Assembly: GCF_020715685.1 (NCBI RefSeq)
Contig: NZ_CP085840.1
Coordinates: 868,001 to 932,000, forward strand
DNA from: Dermatobacter hominis
GTDB taxonomy: Bacteria > Actinomycetota > Acidimicrobiia > Acidimicrobiales > Microtrichaceae
Direction of reading: 5' to 3'
DNA: 64,000 nt
The notes under the pieces were generated by a model. The model did not search any database. It had not been told where the DNA came from and worked only from the letters and a program-made list of their open reading frames with translations. Below are positions 34,018 through 47,640 of the stretch, piece after piece. Position 1 is the first letter of the stretch. The number at the start of each line of letters is the position of its first letter. A program made the translations under genes and the position numbers.

Positions 34018-36174
34018 CTACATGCAGACCGCGGGGAGCGCCGCGCCGTCGCCGCTCCCGAGCACGGGATCGGTGAGGGCGCGCTCGTCGATCGCCGAGA
34101 CGCCCGACACCGTCACCGGCGCACCACCTGGCACCGCGACGCTCGTCGTGGCGCGGTCCAGGTCGACCGTGTCCACGACCCGCTCGCTCGCTCCCCCGCC
34201 GGCCGCGACCTGCATCGTGAGCTCGACCGGTGCGGTGTCGTCGTCGAGGCGCCGCAGCACGACGTCGCCGCCGCCGTCCATGACCCGGCCCTTCAGCCGC
34301 AGCTCGGTCACGCCCGAGTAGTCGACGCCGATCGGACGCCGGACGAGCGCACCGGCGCGGTCGACCGCGGGCTGTCCGAAGTCCTCGACGAGCTCGGCGC
34401 GGAGCGGGCGGAGGTCGTACCAGGCGAAGGCGCCGTCGTCGCTGGTGCCGGCGAGCGGGCCGAGCGTGGCCGCGAGCTGCAACGCGACCTCGTCCCGGTC
34501 GCGGACGAGGTGGTGGTCGACCTGGACCAGCAGCGCGTCGAAGCCCGCAGCGGCGACGGCGCGGACGAACTGGCCGGTCGGGCGGCGGCACCAGCTGAGC
34601 TGCCAGTCCTGCGCGCCGCCGCGGAAGAAGCCGCCGCTGAACCGGAGCGTGTTGACCGTCTGCACCGCCGGGGCCAGCAGCCGGCCGGAGCCGGGATCGT
34701 CGGGGAAGCTCACCACCGGCACCTCGAAGACCTGGGCGTCGGGGCCGAACTGGCCGGCCATCGCCGCCACCATGTGCTCGTCGGAGCGGGCCCGGGCCTC
34801 GGCGGCGGCACCGTCGGCGGGCACCAGCCCCTGGTCGAGGAGGACGAGCGCGGCGCAGGCGACGACGACGGCGGTCGTGCGGCGCCGGTCCCAGTCGGCC
34901 CGCTCGAGCGCCCGCTGGGCGACCAGCGCGACCCCGGCGAGGCCGGCGAAGGACAGGAAGACGGTCATGCGGGACCACGCCCGGATCTGCGTCACCCCGA
35001 CCTCGGCCAGCCACGTGCCGACACCGCCGACGACGGCGACGGCCAGCACGGTCACGACCACGGTGGCCAGACGAGCGATCACGCGGTCCGCCCGGTCCCG
35101 CGGCGACCGCCCGTGACGCAGGGCCACCACGACGACGCCGACGCACCCGGCCAGGGCCACGAGCCCGAGGACCGTCCCGCTGGCGGCGGTGACGTTGTCG
35201 GACGCGAGCGACCGGGCCCAGCCCATCACGGGTGCGAGCGGGTGGCCCTCGTCGACCACGAGCAGGTCCTGCGGGTGGAGCGAGTAGCGCCACACGTCGG
35301 CGGCCGTGCGCCGCAGCGCCGAGGCCGCCGGGTCGCCGGACCGGCTCAGCAGGTCGGGCAGCAGCGACAGCCCGGCCACGAGGGCCAGGCCGGCTGCGGT
35401 CACCGCGGGGAGGACCAGCCGACCGGGTCGACGGGCGCGGACGGCGACCGCAAGGCCGACGGCGCCGATCACGACCACCGTGAACGACGTGTAGTAGGCG
35501 CTCGACAGCGCGGTCACCACCACCGCGACCGCCGGCCACACCGCGACCGCCGGCCGCCGGCGCACGTCGGCGCCCGACGTCATCGTCGACCACAGCGCCA
35601 GGTAGGTGCCGAGCGCCACCGGGAAGAGCGCGAAGAGGAAGACGTGGCCGCCGACCAGCGCGGCCGAGAACGCCGGCCCCACCGAGAACGGCAGCGCCAC
35701 CGCGCCGGCCAGCAGCGGCCGGAGTCCCATCCACCGGAGGACGGCGAAGGCCACGGCGGCCGTCGCGGTCACGCCGAGCAGCAGGTACAGGTTCAGCGCG
35801 GTGGCGACGTCGCCGGTGGCGGCGTCGAGCGTGCGCAGGACGACGAGCTGCAGCCGCTCGGTCCCCGTCGGGAACACCGACCAGTCGACCTCCGCCGGCG
35901 CCGCCAGGTCGTCGCTCGTCCGGGGGGTGCCGGTGGCGTCGGTGGCCTCGACGATCGCCAGGTGCTGGAACACGTCGCCCTGGTAGAGGACCGGCGCGTC
36001 GAGCGGCCACGGGCGGAGCAGCACCACCGCCAGCAGGAAGCCGATCCCGGCGACCAGCAGCAGGTGGCGGGGTCGCACCCGCCGGTCGTCGTCGGTGGAC
36101 GACCACCCGTCGCCCGCGGCCGGCGGCGACGCGGTGTCGCCGGGGCGCGGCGCGGGAGCGATGGCGTGACCCAC
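34018..36174 (-). CDS. Large multi-pass membrane protein, GT-C-like
   Basis: The product (about 718 aa from GTG 36174) has roughly 11-13 hydrophobic segments in its first 430 residues and a soluble, probably extracytoplasmic C-terminal third with beta-rich sequence and a last-residue region ALPAVCM. The loop after the first helix (VLYQGDVFQHLAIVEATDAT) holds Asp/His of the kind seen in GT-C glycosyltransferases and YfhO-like proteins. I do not recognise a precise family. A surface glycan or lipid glycosylation role is inference. The start is uncertain; an upstream GTG at 36228 is also in frame. It ends 63 bp from nadA, convergent. Confidence 0.6.
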   Translation of the reverse strand: MGHAIAPAPRPGDTASPPAAGDGWSSTDDDRRVRPRHLLLVAGIGFLLAVVLLRPWPLDAPVLYQGDVFQHLAIVEATDATGTPRTSDDLAAPAEVDWSVFPTGTERLQLVVLRTLDAATGDVATALNLYLLLGVTATAAVAFAVLRWMGLRPLLAGAVALPFSVGPAFSAALVGGHVFLFALFPVALGTYLALWSTMTSGADVRRRPAVAVWPAVAVVVTALSSAYYTSFTVVVIGAVGLAVAVRARRPGRLVLPAVTAAGLALVAGLSLLPDLLSRSGDPAASALRRTAADVWRYSLHPQDLLVVDEGHPLAPVMGWARSLASDNVTAASGTVLGLVALAGCVGVVVVALRHGRSPRDRADRVIARLATVVVTVLAVAVVGGVGTWLAEVGVTQIRAWSRMTVFLSFAGLAGVALVAQRALERADWDRRRTTAVVVACAALVLLDQGLVPADGAAAEARARSDEHMVAAMAGQFGPDAQVFEVPVVSFPDDPGSGRLLAPAVQTVNTLRFSGGFFRGGAQDWQLSWCRRPTGQFVRAVAAAGFDALLVQVDHHLVRDRDEVALQLAATLGPLAGTSDDGAFAWYDLRPLRAELVEDFGQPAVDRAGALVRRPIGVDYSGVTELRLKGRVMDGGGDVVLRRLDDDTAPVELTMQVAAGGGASERVVDTVDLDRATTSVAVPGGAPVTVSGVSAIDERALTDPVLGSGDGAALPAVCM

Positions 36175-36252
36175 CCCAACCCATCGGCGGGCGCCTCGGC
36201 GACTTGAGCGGGGCGGCACGACGCCCACCCCGCCGGACGCCAGCGCCGGTGC

Positions 36253-39270
<3,018 letters not shown>

Positions 39271-39378
39271 CGACCCGGCATCCTACTCCCCGAACACCTG
39301 TTCGTGAGGGGGATCTCGGGTGGCCTCCGGCACCTCCGGCGGAGCGGAGCGGGCAACCTCCGCTGCCATACTTGGACC

Positions 39379-40473
39379 ATGTCCTCGAGCACCGGAACGC
39401 TGTTCCGCATCACGACGTTCGGGGAGTCCCACGGGGGCGGCGTGGGGGTGGTGGTCGACGGTTGCCCGCCCCGGCTCGAGCTGTCCGAGAAGGACATCCA
39501 GCCCGACCTCGACCGCCGCCGGCCCGGTCAGAGCCGGCTGGTGACCCAGCGCGACGAGACCGACCAGGTCGAGATCCTCTCCGGGGTGAGCGACGGCCTC
39601 ACCCTCGGCTCCCCCATCGCCCTGCTCGTCCGCAACAAGGACCATCGGTCGGGCGCCTACGACCACATGGCCGACCTCTACCGGCCGTCGCACGCCGACT
39701 TCACGACGGAGGCCAAGTACGGCATCCGCGCCGTCGCCGGCGGTGGTCGGGCCTCCGCGCGCGAGACGATCGGCCGCGTCGCCGCCGGCGCCGTGGCCCG
39801 CAAGCTGCTGGCGCAACGGTTCGGCGTCGAGGTGCTCGCGTGGGTGTCGAGGGTCCACGACGTCGTGGCCGAGGTCGACCCCGGAACAGTCACGTTCGAG
39901 GACGTCGAGGCCGACCCGACCCGCTGCCCGGCGCCTGCGGCCGCAGCGGCGATGACCGAGGCGATCGAGCAGGCCCGGCGCGACGGCGACTCGCTCGGCG
40001 GCGTCGTCACCTGCGTGGCCCGGCAGGTCCCCGCCGGCTGGGGCGAGCCGGTGTTCGACAAGCTCGAGGCCGACCTGGCCAAGGCGCTGATGAGCCTGCC
40101 GGCGAGCAAGGGGTTCGAGGTCGGCTCGGGCTTCGGCTCGGCCGCCATGACCGGTCGGACGCACAACGACCCGTTCGTCCCGGGGCCCGACGGCCGGCCC
40201 CGCACGACGTCCAACCACTCGGGCGGCATCCAGGGCGGCATCTCGAACGGCGAGGACATCGTGGTGCGCGTCGCCTTCAAGCCGACCGCCACGATCTCGT
40301 CGCCGCAGCAGACCGTCACGCGGGACGGCGAGGCCGTCACGCTCGAGGCTAAGGGCCGCCACGACCCGTGCGTGCTCCCCCGCGCCGTGCCGATGGTCGA
40401 GGCCGCGGTGCTGCTCGTGCTCGCCGACCACTGGCTCCGCCAGGAGTCGGTCCGGGCCGGCGCCCCCGACTGA
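39379..40473 (+). CDS. aroC: Chorismate synthase
   Basis: The 364-residue enzyme makes chorismate from EPSP with reduced FMN. The three family signatures are present: [39 protein letters not shown] and the C-terminal [16 protein letters not shown], as well as [20 protein letters not shown] 39379 follows CATACT by 6 nt, fitting a leaderless start. Other shikimate genes are not adjacent. The gene is followed by the palindrome array. Confidence 0.97.
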   Translation: MSSSTGTLFRITTFGESHGGGVGVVVDGCPPRLELSEKDIQPDLDRRRPGQSRLVTQRDETDQVEILSGVSDGLTLGSPIALLVRNKDHRSGAYDHMADLYRPSHADFTTEAKYGIRAVAGGGRASARETIGRVAAGAVARKLLAQRFGVEVLAWVSRVHDVVAEVDPGTVTFEDVEADPTRCPAPAAAAAMTEAIEQARRDGDSLGGVVTCVARQVPAGWGEPVFDKLEADLAKALMSLPASKGFEVGSGFGSAAMTGRTHNDPFVPGPDGRPRTTSNHSGGIQGGISNGEDIVVRVAFKPTATISSPQQTVTRDGEAVTLEAKGRHDPCVLPRAVPMVEAAVLLVLADHWLRQESVRAGAPD

Positions 40474-40524
40474 CCGCCCCGCTGCCGCCCGCCTCCCGCC
40501 GCGAGCCCGCACCTCCCCGCCAAA

Positions 40525-40886
40525 CTTGTACGCCACGCGCCCGGTGGGCGACCGCCACGTACAAGACCGCCGCAACCCGTCGACCTTGTACGCCACGCAC
40601 CGGATGGGCGACCGCCACGTACAAGATCGCCAGGACCCGAGACCCGTCGAACTTGTACGCCACGCGCCCGATGGGCGACCGCCACGTACAAGATCGCCAG
40701 GACCCGAGACCCGTCGAACTTGTACGCCACGCGCCCGATGGGCGACCGCCACGTACAAGATCGCCGCAACCCGTCGACCTTGTACGCCACGCACCGGATG
40801 GGCGACCGCCACGTACAAGATCGCCAGGACCCGAGACCCGTCGAACTTGTACGCCACGCGCCCGATGGGCGACCGCCACGTACAAG
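40525..40886. repeat. Array of six 41-bp palindromic units
   Basis: Units start at 40525, 40585, 40652, 40719, 40779 and 40846; each begins CTTGTACGCCACG and ends CCGCCACGTACAAG, with an inner CGCCC-GAT-GGGCG stem. Spacers are of two recurring kinds, 19 bp (ending ACCCGTCGAC) and 26 bp (GCCAGGACCCGAGACC core). Units 2 and 5 share a variant centre (CACCGGATGGGC). The last three units repeat the first three at a 194-bp period. The array fills the 480-bp gap between the convergent aroC and uvrB; no gene is seen there. Related units lie at 18589-18689. Confidence 0.95.
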
Positions 40887-40953
40887 TTCGATGGTGGGGA
40901 CGGGTGGGCGGGGGCCCGCCCGGCGCTCAGCGCCGGCGCCGCCGGAGCCGGGG

Positions 40954-43035
<2,082 letters not shown>

Positions 43036-43167
43036 GTCGAGCAGGCTACGCCGGGCCTGTGACAGCGGCCGGGGCGGCCCGCTCGGTCGCCCGCTCGCTC
43101 GCCCGCCCGGCGGCCCGCCCCGCTGCACGGCTCTGCCGCCGGCTCAGCGATTTCTGAGGTCCGGATC

Positions 43168-43184
43168 GCGACAAGGGTTGTCGC
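43168..43184 (-). terminator. Hairpin after coaE
   Basis: GCGACAA-GGG-TTGTCGC is a perfect 7-bp stem in the 174-bp coaE-uvrB gap. It may end the coaE transcript. Next to it, on the minus strand, ATAGGGG-C/T-GCA occurs twice (43187-43214, reaching into the coaE 3' end). No U-tract is present. Confidence 0.45.
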
Positions 43185-43209
43185 TGTGCACCCCTATATC
43201 CCTGCGCCC

Positions 43210-43809
43210 CTATGTCGCGGGGAGGGTCTGGATCCAGGTCCAGGCCCGGTCGACCTCGGCCTCCAGCGCCGCCGGGTCGCCGTGGTTGTCGACCACGAAG
43301 TCCGCCTTCGACAGCCGGTGCTCGCGCTCCATCTGGTTCGCGATGCGGTTGCGGGCGTCGGCCTCGGTGAACCCCCGGTGCTCCACGAGCCGCTGGATCG
43401 CCACCTCGGGGTCGAGGTCGACCACGATCGTGCCCGCCAGCCCCGGCCAGCCGGCCTCGGCCAGCAAGGGGATGTCGAGCACGACGACGTTGCCGGTCCC
43501 CTCCTGCTCGGCGATGCGGCGCTCGATCTCGGTGTGGACCCTCGGGTGCACGATCGCGCCCAGGTCGGCCAGCGCCTGCGGGTCGGTGAACACCACGTCG
43601 GCCACCGCCGCCCGGTCGAGCGAGCCGTCCTCGGCCACGATCCCGGGCCCGAACCGCTCCACCATCTCGGCGAACACCTCGGTGCCGGGCTGCTGGAGCT
43701 CCTTCACGATGGCGTCGGCGTCGACGACGACCGCGCCACGGCGGGCCAGCGACGCCGAGACCGACGACTTGCCCGCACCGATCCCGCCCGTGAGTCCGAC
43801 CAGCAGCAC
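43210..43809 (-). CDS. coaE: Dephospho-CoA kinase
   Basis: The 199-residue product catalyses the last step of CoA synthesis. It has Walker A GLTGGIGAGKSSVSA, the acceptor-site VVVDADAIVKELQQPG, VVLDIPLLAEAGW and the lid-region RLVEHRGFTEADARNRIANQ. The length fits the shorter CoaE form without the C-terminal DUF found in mycobacteria. GTG 43809 follows TAGCTT by 7 nt (leaderless). The coaE-uvrB order is shared by many Actinobacteria. Confidence 0.96.
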   Translation of the reverse strand: MLLVGLTGGIGAGKSSVSASLARRGAVVVDADAIVKELQQPGTEVFAEMVERFGPGIVAEDGSLDRAAVADVVFTDPQALADLGAIVHPRVHTEIERRIAEQEGTGNVVVLDIPLLAEAGWPGLAGTIVVDLDPEVAIQRLVEHRGFTEADARNRIANQMEREHRLSKADFVVDNHGDPAALEAEVDRAWTWIQTLPAT

Positions 43810-43994
43810 GCCGCGGAAGCTACCCGAAGCAGATCACCCCGACGGCACGTGCGCGATCGACGTGCAGGTTCTGAGGAATTTCCCAAAGTCCCGGCCGGTC
43901 GCTGCCGATGGATGGACGACCACGAACCCGCTGGGAACGAGCGCTCACCCACGCGCCCGGGACCCAGCCGACGACCCGACCGGGACGATCATCC

Positions 43995-45884
43995 ATGCAC
44001 ACCGCGCCGCCGGACGATCCGATCTCACGCCCCGACCCGACGCCCCCGTCGGAGGACCGCGCGCCCGCGCCGCCGTCGGGCGGCGGGCTCGTCGACCGGC
44101 TGAGGGAGCGGCTGAGCCGTGACCTCCGCGAGGCGCTGATCGACCCGTCCCAGCAGCCCACCGGCGACTTCGACATCGTCGCCCAGCAGCTGCCGAGCAT
44201 GGGCGTCGACCGCGTCGCCAGCTTCAACAGCCTGATCACGGCCATGCGCCTGGCCACGACGGCGATCTCGCTCCTGCTCGTCGCCAGCCGGCTCGACGAG
44301 TTCGAGACGTCGGTGAAGGTCTGGACGGCCATCATCGTCAGCTACGCGATCTTCCGGGCGTTCCGGCCGATCCGCTACGAGAACGACCTCCAGTCGCTCC
44401 TGAGGGTGCTCGCCGAGGTCGCCCTGCACGTCGCCGCCGTCGTCATGACCGGCTACTGGCAGTCGCCCCTGATCTTCACGCTGCTGACCGCCGTCACCGT
44501 GGCCGGCCTGGCCCGAGGGTTCGGCTTCTCCATCCGCATCGCGGTGGTGACCATCCTGGCGGTCAGCTTCCCGTTCATCCTCCAGGCCGGCGACCAGCGC
44601 GAGGCCTTCCTCCAGTCCGCCTCCTGGGGCGGGATCGTCATGCTGGTGGCGCTCATCGCCGGCTACGCCCGCCGCATCTCGGGCGAGGCGGACCGGGAGC
44701 GGGAGCTGGCGATGGACCGGCTCAGCCGGCTGTCGGACGCCAACGCGCTGCTGTTCTCGCTGCACCGGGTCACCCAGACGCTGCCGGCCTCGCTCGACCT
44801 CGGCGACGTCCTCGACTCGACCCTGAGCCGCATGAAGTCGCTGGTCGCCTACGACAGCGTCGCCGTCCTGCTCTTCGACGAGACCGACGGCCACTGGGAG
44901 GTCGTGCGCCACCAGGGCCTGCACGTCCCCGCCCGCCTGGGCCCGACCGAGCTGCCGCTCGGCCTCAAGCAGGCGATCACCGAGAACCGCCCGGTCTACG
45001 TGGCGGACCTCCACGCCGACGGCCCCGGCCTGTCGGACCGCTCCGGTTCGGGCATCTACACCGTGCTGTCGGCCCGGGGCGCCATCATCGGCCTGCTCGC
45101 CATCGAGCACAGCGACTTCGAGCACTTCACGTCCCGTGACGTCGAGCTGATCGAGGGCTTCGTCGCCCCGGCCTCGCTCGCCCTCGACAACGCCCGCTGG
45201 TTCGCCCGGCTGCGCACCGTCGGCGCCGACGAGGAGCGGACCCGCATCGCCCGGGACCTGCACGACCGCATCGGCCAGTCCCTCGCCTACCTCGCCTTCT
45301 CGCTCGACCGGCTGGTCGAGCGCGACGAGGCGGGCGACCCGGTGACCGAGGACCTGGGCCAGCTGCGCGAGGACGTCCGCGGCGTGATCCGCGAGGTCCG
45401 CGACACCCTGTACGACCTGCGCACCGACGTCTCCGAGGAGCAGGGCATCGGCGCCGTGCTCGAGCAGTACGTGAGCCGGGTCGGCGAGCGCAGCCGCCTC
45501 ACGATCCAGGTCGAGGCCGACAAGGACGCCCGCCTCCCGATCCTCCAGGAGCGGGAGATGTGGCGCATCGCCCAGGAGGCGCTCGCCAACGTCGAGCGCC
45601 ACGCCCGGGCCACCGCGGTCCGCATCGTCTGGCGCTGCGACGGCGAGCGGGCCCTGATCGACGTGACCGACAACGGCGTCGGCTTCGAGGCGGCCACCGC
45701 CGGTCGCCTCGACTCCTACGGCGTGCTCGGCATGCGCGAGCGCGCCTCCAGCATCGGCGCCTCGCTCGAGATCCTCAGCGCGCCGGGTCGTGGCACCCGG
45801 GTCCGCTGCTCCCTCAACCCCAACGAGCCCGGCCTGACGGCCCCCAACCAACCGGCCCTCGCGGCCATCGGACACCGGAGGTGA
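43995..45884 (+). CDS. NarL-type membrane sensor histidine kinase with GAF domain
   Basis: The 629-residue product has a Pro-rich start, about five or six membrane helices (residues 75-235), a GAF domain (about 265-410) and a HisKA_3/HATPase kinase core. The phospho-acceptor is His423 in IARDLHDRIGQSLAYLAFSL; the ATPase N-box is IAQEALANVERHARA and the G-box DNGVGFEAAT followed by YGVLGMRERA. It partners with the LuxR-type regulator that begins 5 bp downstream. ATG 43995 has only a weak ribosome site; an upstream ATG at 43908 is possible. Three pilin genes follow, so the pair may control surface adhesion. Confidence 0.88.
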   Translation: MHTAPPDDPISRPDPTPPSEDRAPAPPSGGGLVDRLRERLSRDLREALIDPSQQPTGDFDIVAQQLPSMGVDRVASFNSLITAMRLATTAISLLLVASRLDEFETSVKVWTAIIVSYAIFRAFRPIRYENDLQSLLRVLAEVALHVAAVVMTGYWQSPLIFTLLTAVTVAGLARGFGFSIRIAVVTILAVSFPFILQAGDQREAFLQSASWGGIVMLVALIAGYARRISGEADRERELAMDRLSRLSDANALLFSLHRVTQTLPASLDLGDVLDSTLSRMKSLVAYDSVAVLLFDETDGHWEVVRHQGLHVPARLGPTELPLGLKQAITENRPVYVADLHADGPGLSDRSGSGIYTVLSARGAIIGLLAIEHSDFEHFTSRDVELIEGFVAPASLALDNARWFARLRTVGADEERTRIARDLHDRIGQSLAYLAFSLDRLVERDEAGDPVTEDLGQLREDVRGVIREVRDTLYDLRTDVSEEQGIGAVLEQYVSRVGERSRLTIQVEADKDARLPILQEREMWRIAQEALANVERHARATAVRIVWRCDGERALIDVTDNGVGFEAATAGRLDSYGVLGMRERASSIGASLEILSAPGRGTRVRCSLNPNEPGLTAPNQPALAAIGHRR

Positions 45885-45888
45885 CCAC

Positions 45889-46536
45889 ATGGCCATCCGA
45901 CTGATGCTGGCCGACGACCACCGCATGCTGCGCGAGGGACTGCGACGGTCCATGACCGACGCCGGCTTCGACGTCATCGGCGAGGCCGGCGACGGCGTCG
46001 AGGCCGTCAAGCTGGCCCTGGAGCTCAGCCCCGACGTCATCCTCATGGACGTCACGATGCCCAACTGCGACGGCGTCGAGGCGTGCCGGCAGGTCAAGAG
46101 CACCGGGACCGAGACCAAGGTCGTCATGCTCACGATGCACGCCGACCAGGACGTGCTCACGAACGCGATCCGGGCCGGGGCCATCGGCTACCTGACGAAG
46201 GACTGCTCCACGCGCGAGATCGCCGAGGCCGTCCGCATGGCGGCCGAGGGCGACACCGTCCTGTCGCCGCAGCTCGCCCGGTCGATGCTCGAGGAGGTCC
46301 GTCGGATCGACGAGCCCCGCACGGCCGAGGAGGACCGGGTCGTCACCAAGCGCGAGGAGGAGGTCCTCCAGCTCATCGCCGACGGCTGCTCCACGCCCGA
46401 GGTCGCCGCGAGCCTCTTCATCTCGCAGAAGACCGTCAAGAACCACCTCGCGTCGATCTACCAGAAGCTCGACGCCCGTGACCGCACCCAGGCCGTCCTC
46501 CAGGCCGTGCGGATGGGGATCGTCTCGCTCGACTGA
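45889..46536 (+). CDS. NarL/LuxR-family response regulator
   Basis: The 215-residue product has a receiver domain with acidic pair DD (residues 9-10), phospho-acceptor Asp54 in ILMDVTMPNCDG, Thr in VVMLTMHADQ and Lys in GYLTKDCS, then a LuxR helix-turn-helix (VVTKREEEVLQLIADGCSTP, ASLFISQKTVKNHLASIYQK). All switch residues are intact. GGAGGTG precedes the ATG, which lies only 5 bp after the kinase stop, so they form one operon. Its targets may include the adjacent pilin genes. Confidence 0.95.
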   Translation: MAIRLMLADDHRMLREGLRRSMTDAGFDVIGEAGDGVEAVKLALELSPDVILMDVTMPNCDGVEACRQVKSTGTETKVVMLTMHADQDVLTNAIRAGAIGYLTKDCSTREIAEAVRMAAEGDTVLSPQLARSMLEEVRRIDEPRTAEEDRVVTKREEEVLQLIADGCSTPEVAASLFISQKTVKNHLASIYQKLDARDRTQAVLQAVRMGIVSLD

Positions 46537-46569
46537 GCGGCACGGCCGGCGTTTGGTCCGAACGACCTA

Positions 46570-46596
46570 TCAAGCGGGTCCGGGCAGCGTCGATAC
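46570..46596 (+). promoter_or_regulatory. Sigma-28/WhiG-like promoter of pilin 1
   Basis: TCAA (46570-46573), a 17-nt gap, then CGATAC (46591-46596) fit the FliA/WhiG pattern (TAAA-N15-GCCGATAA). Transcription would start near 46603, giving a leader of about 70 nt. A matching site precedes pilin 3, and both leaders contain CAGCACCAGCA. Confidence 0.5.
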
Positions 46597-46675
46597 ACAT
46601 GATGGCGGAGTCGCCTCCCGGCGGATCCGGCACAGCACCAGCAACAGCAACTCACACCGACGGGAGACTCCCAAA

Positions 46676-46861
46676 ATGATGGTTCAGTTCGACTTCCTCA
46701 AGACGTGGCTCAAGGCTCAGGCCAAGACCGAGCGTGGCGCCTCCCTCGTGGAGTACGCCCTCCTGGTCGCCCTGATCGCCGTGGTCTGCATCGCTGCCGT
46801 GTCGTTCATCGGCTCCAGCGCCAAGGACAAGTTCAGCCAGGTCGGCAGCTCGATCAAGTGA
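46676..46861 (+). CDS. Flp-type pilin 1
   Basis: The 61-residue prepilin has a basic leader and the Flp motif ERGASLVEYALLVALIAVVC. Prepilin peptidase should cut after Gly21, leaving Glu26 at +5 and Tyr27 at +6 of the mature protein, then a 20-residue hydrophobic helix and a short polar tail (KDKFSQVGSSIK). Flp pilins build thin adhesive Tad pili. GGGAG lies 10 nt upstream. No Tad assembly genes occur in the window, so they must lie elsewhere. A strong hairpin follows the gene. Confidence 0.93.
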   Translation: MMVQFDFLKTWLKAQAKTERGASLVEYALLVALIAVVCIAAVSFIGSSAKDKFSQVGSSIK

Positions 46862-46882
46862 TCGACTGACACGTCCGGCATC

Positions 46883-46907
46883 GAGGGGCGGGTCCAACCC
46901 GCCCCTC
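46883..46907 (+). terminator. Hairpin after pilin 1
   Basis: GAGGGGCGGGT-CCA-ACCCGCCCCTC is a perfect 11-bp stem 21 bp after the pilin 1 stop, followed by a T-containing stretch (TGCCATCTT). It probably stops or strongly reduces read-through into pilin 2, allowing unequal pilin levels. Confidence 0.8.
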
Positions 46908-46937
46908 TGCCATCTTCCGGCCCGAGAGGAGGGCACC

Positions 46938-47120
46938 ATGCGACGTCTCGTCACCTGGTCCTCCCGGTCGGCCCGGCGGCTCGAGCGGGGAGCCAGCCTG
47001 GTGGAGTACGCCCTGCTGATGGCGCTGATCGCACTGGTGTGCGTGACGGCGCTGCAGTTCCTGGGCAACTCCAGCAGCAGCAGCCTCGACCGATCGGGAT
47101 CCAGCATCTTCGTCCGCTGA
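46938..47120 (+). CDS. Flp-type pilin 2
   Basis: The 60-residue prepilin has an Arg-rich leader and LERGASLVEYALLMALIALV; cleavage after Gly18 places Glu23 at +5. The mature tail is Ser-rich (NSSSSSLDRSGSSIFVR), unlike pilins 1 and 3, so it may be a minor pilin. AGGAGG precedes the ATG. It lacks the CGATAC promoter of its neighbours and probably depends on read-through past the 46883-46907 hairpin. Confidence 0.9.
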   Translation: MRRLVTWSSRSARRLERGASLVEYALLMALIALVCVTALQFLGNSSSSSLDRSGSSIFVR

Positions 47121-47202
47121 CGGGGATCTGGTCGCCAGCCGACCGGACACGGATCCGGCACACAACCGAATCGTCCCGGGCGATGCGTCCGGAACGTCAC
47201 AC

Positions 47203-47240
47203 CCGGCGGCCGGGGCTCGACGAGGAGACCCGGCCGCCGG
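47203..47240 (+). terminator. Hairpin after pilin 2
   Basis: CCGGCGGCCGGG (47203-47214) pairs perfectly with CCCGGCCGCCGG (47229-47240) across a 14-nt loop. It lies 82 bp after the pilin 2 stop. A smaller stem GTGTCCG/CGGACAC follows at 47273-47288. The remaining part of this 299-bp gap holds the pilin 3 promoter. Confidence 0.6.
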
Positions 47241-47325
47241 CGCGTTCGGCGGGAGCCTGCACCCCGGCGTCTGTGTCCGTCCGGACACGGCCGCCGGGGT
47301 GACGCCGTTTTCACGTGCCCTCGGC

Positions 47326-47352
47326 TCAGCTCCCGCCGCAGGGCACCGATAC
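47326..47352 (+). promoter_or_regulatory. Sigma-28/WhiG-like promoter of pilin 3
   Basis: TCAG (47326-47329), a 17-nt gap and CGATAC (47347-47352, within ACCGATACC) repeat the arrangement upstream of pilin 1. The start would fall near 47359, about 60 nt before the pilin 3 ATG. Confidence 0.45.
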
Positions 47353-47419
47353 CAGTGAGGTCGGCTCCTGGCAGGGAGCCGCCGAGCAGCACCAGCACCG
47401 AGCACGGGAGCGCCCCGAG

Positions 47420-47608
47420 ATGATCCACCTCCACTACCAGTTCCTCACCGCCTGGCTGTCGACGAAGTCGCGGTCCGAGCGGGCGGCGTCGCTCGTCGAG
47501 TACGCCCTGCTGGTCGCCCTGATCGCCATCGTGTGCGTCGCCGCCGTGCAGTTCCTCGGCACGAACACCAAGGGCCAGCTGAGCAAGGTCGGCAGCTCGC
47601 TCAAGTAG
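47420..47608 (+). CDS. Flp-type pilin 3
   Basis: The 62-residue prepilin is a close paralog of pilin 1: SERAASLVEYALLVALIAIV and C-terminus KVGSSLK. The residue before the expected cut is Ala22 in place of Gly; Ala is tolerated by some prepilin peptidases but may slow processing. Glu27 stays at +5. GGGAG lies upstream of ATG 47420. Its own CGATAC promoter suggests co-regulation with pilin 1. Confidence 0.92.
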   Translation: MIHLHYQFLTAWLSTKSRSERAASLVEYALLVALIAIVCVAAVQFLGTNTKGQLSKVGSSLK

Positions 47609-47640
47609 GCGGGCCCACCGGCACCACCGCTCTCCGCCGC

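Noticed and set aside
40525-40886. CRISPR array
   Set aside because: Units are regular and palindromic, but the spacers are only two sequences used repeatedly, and no cas genes are near.
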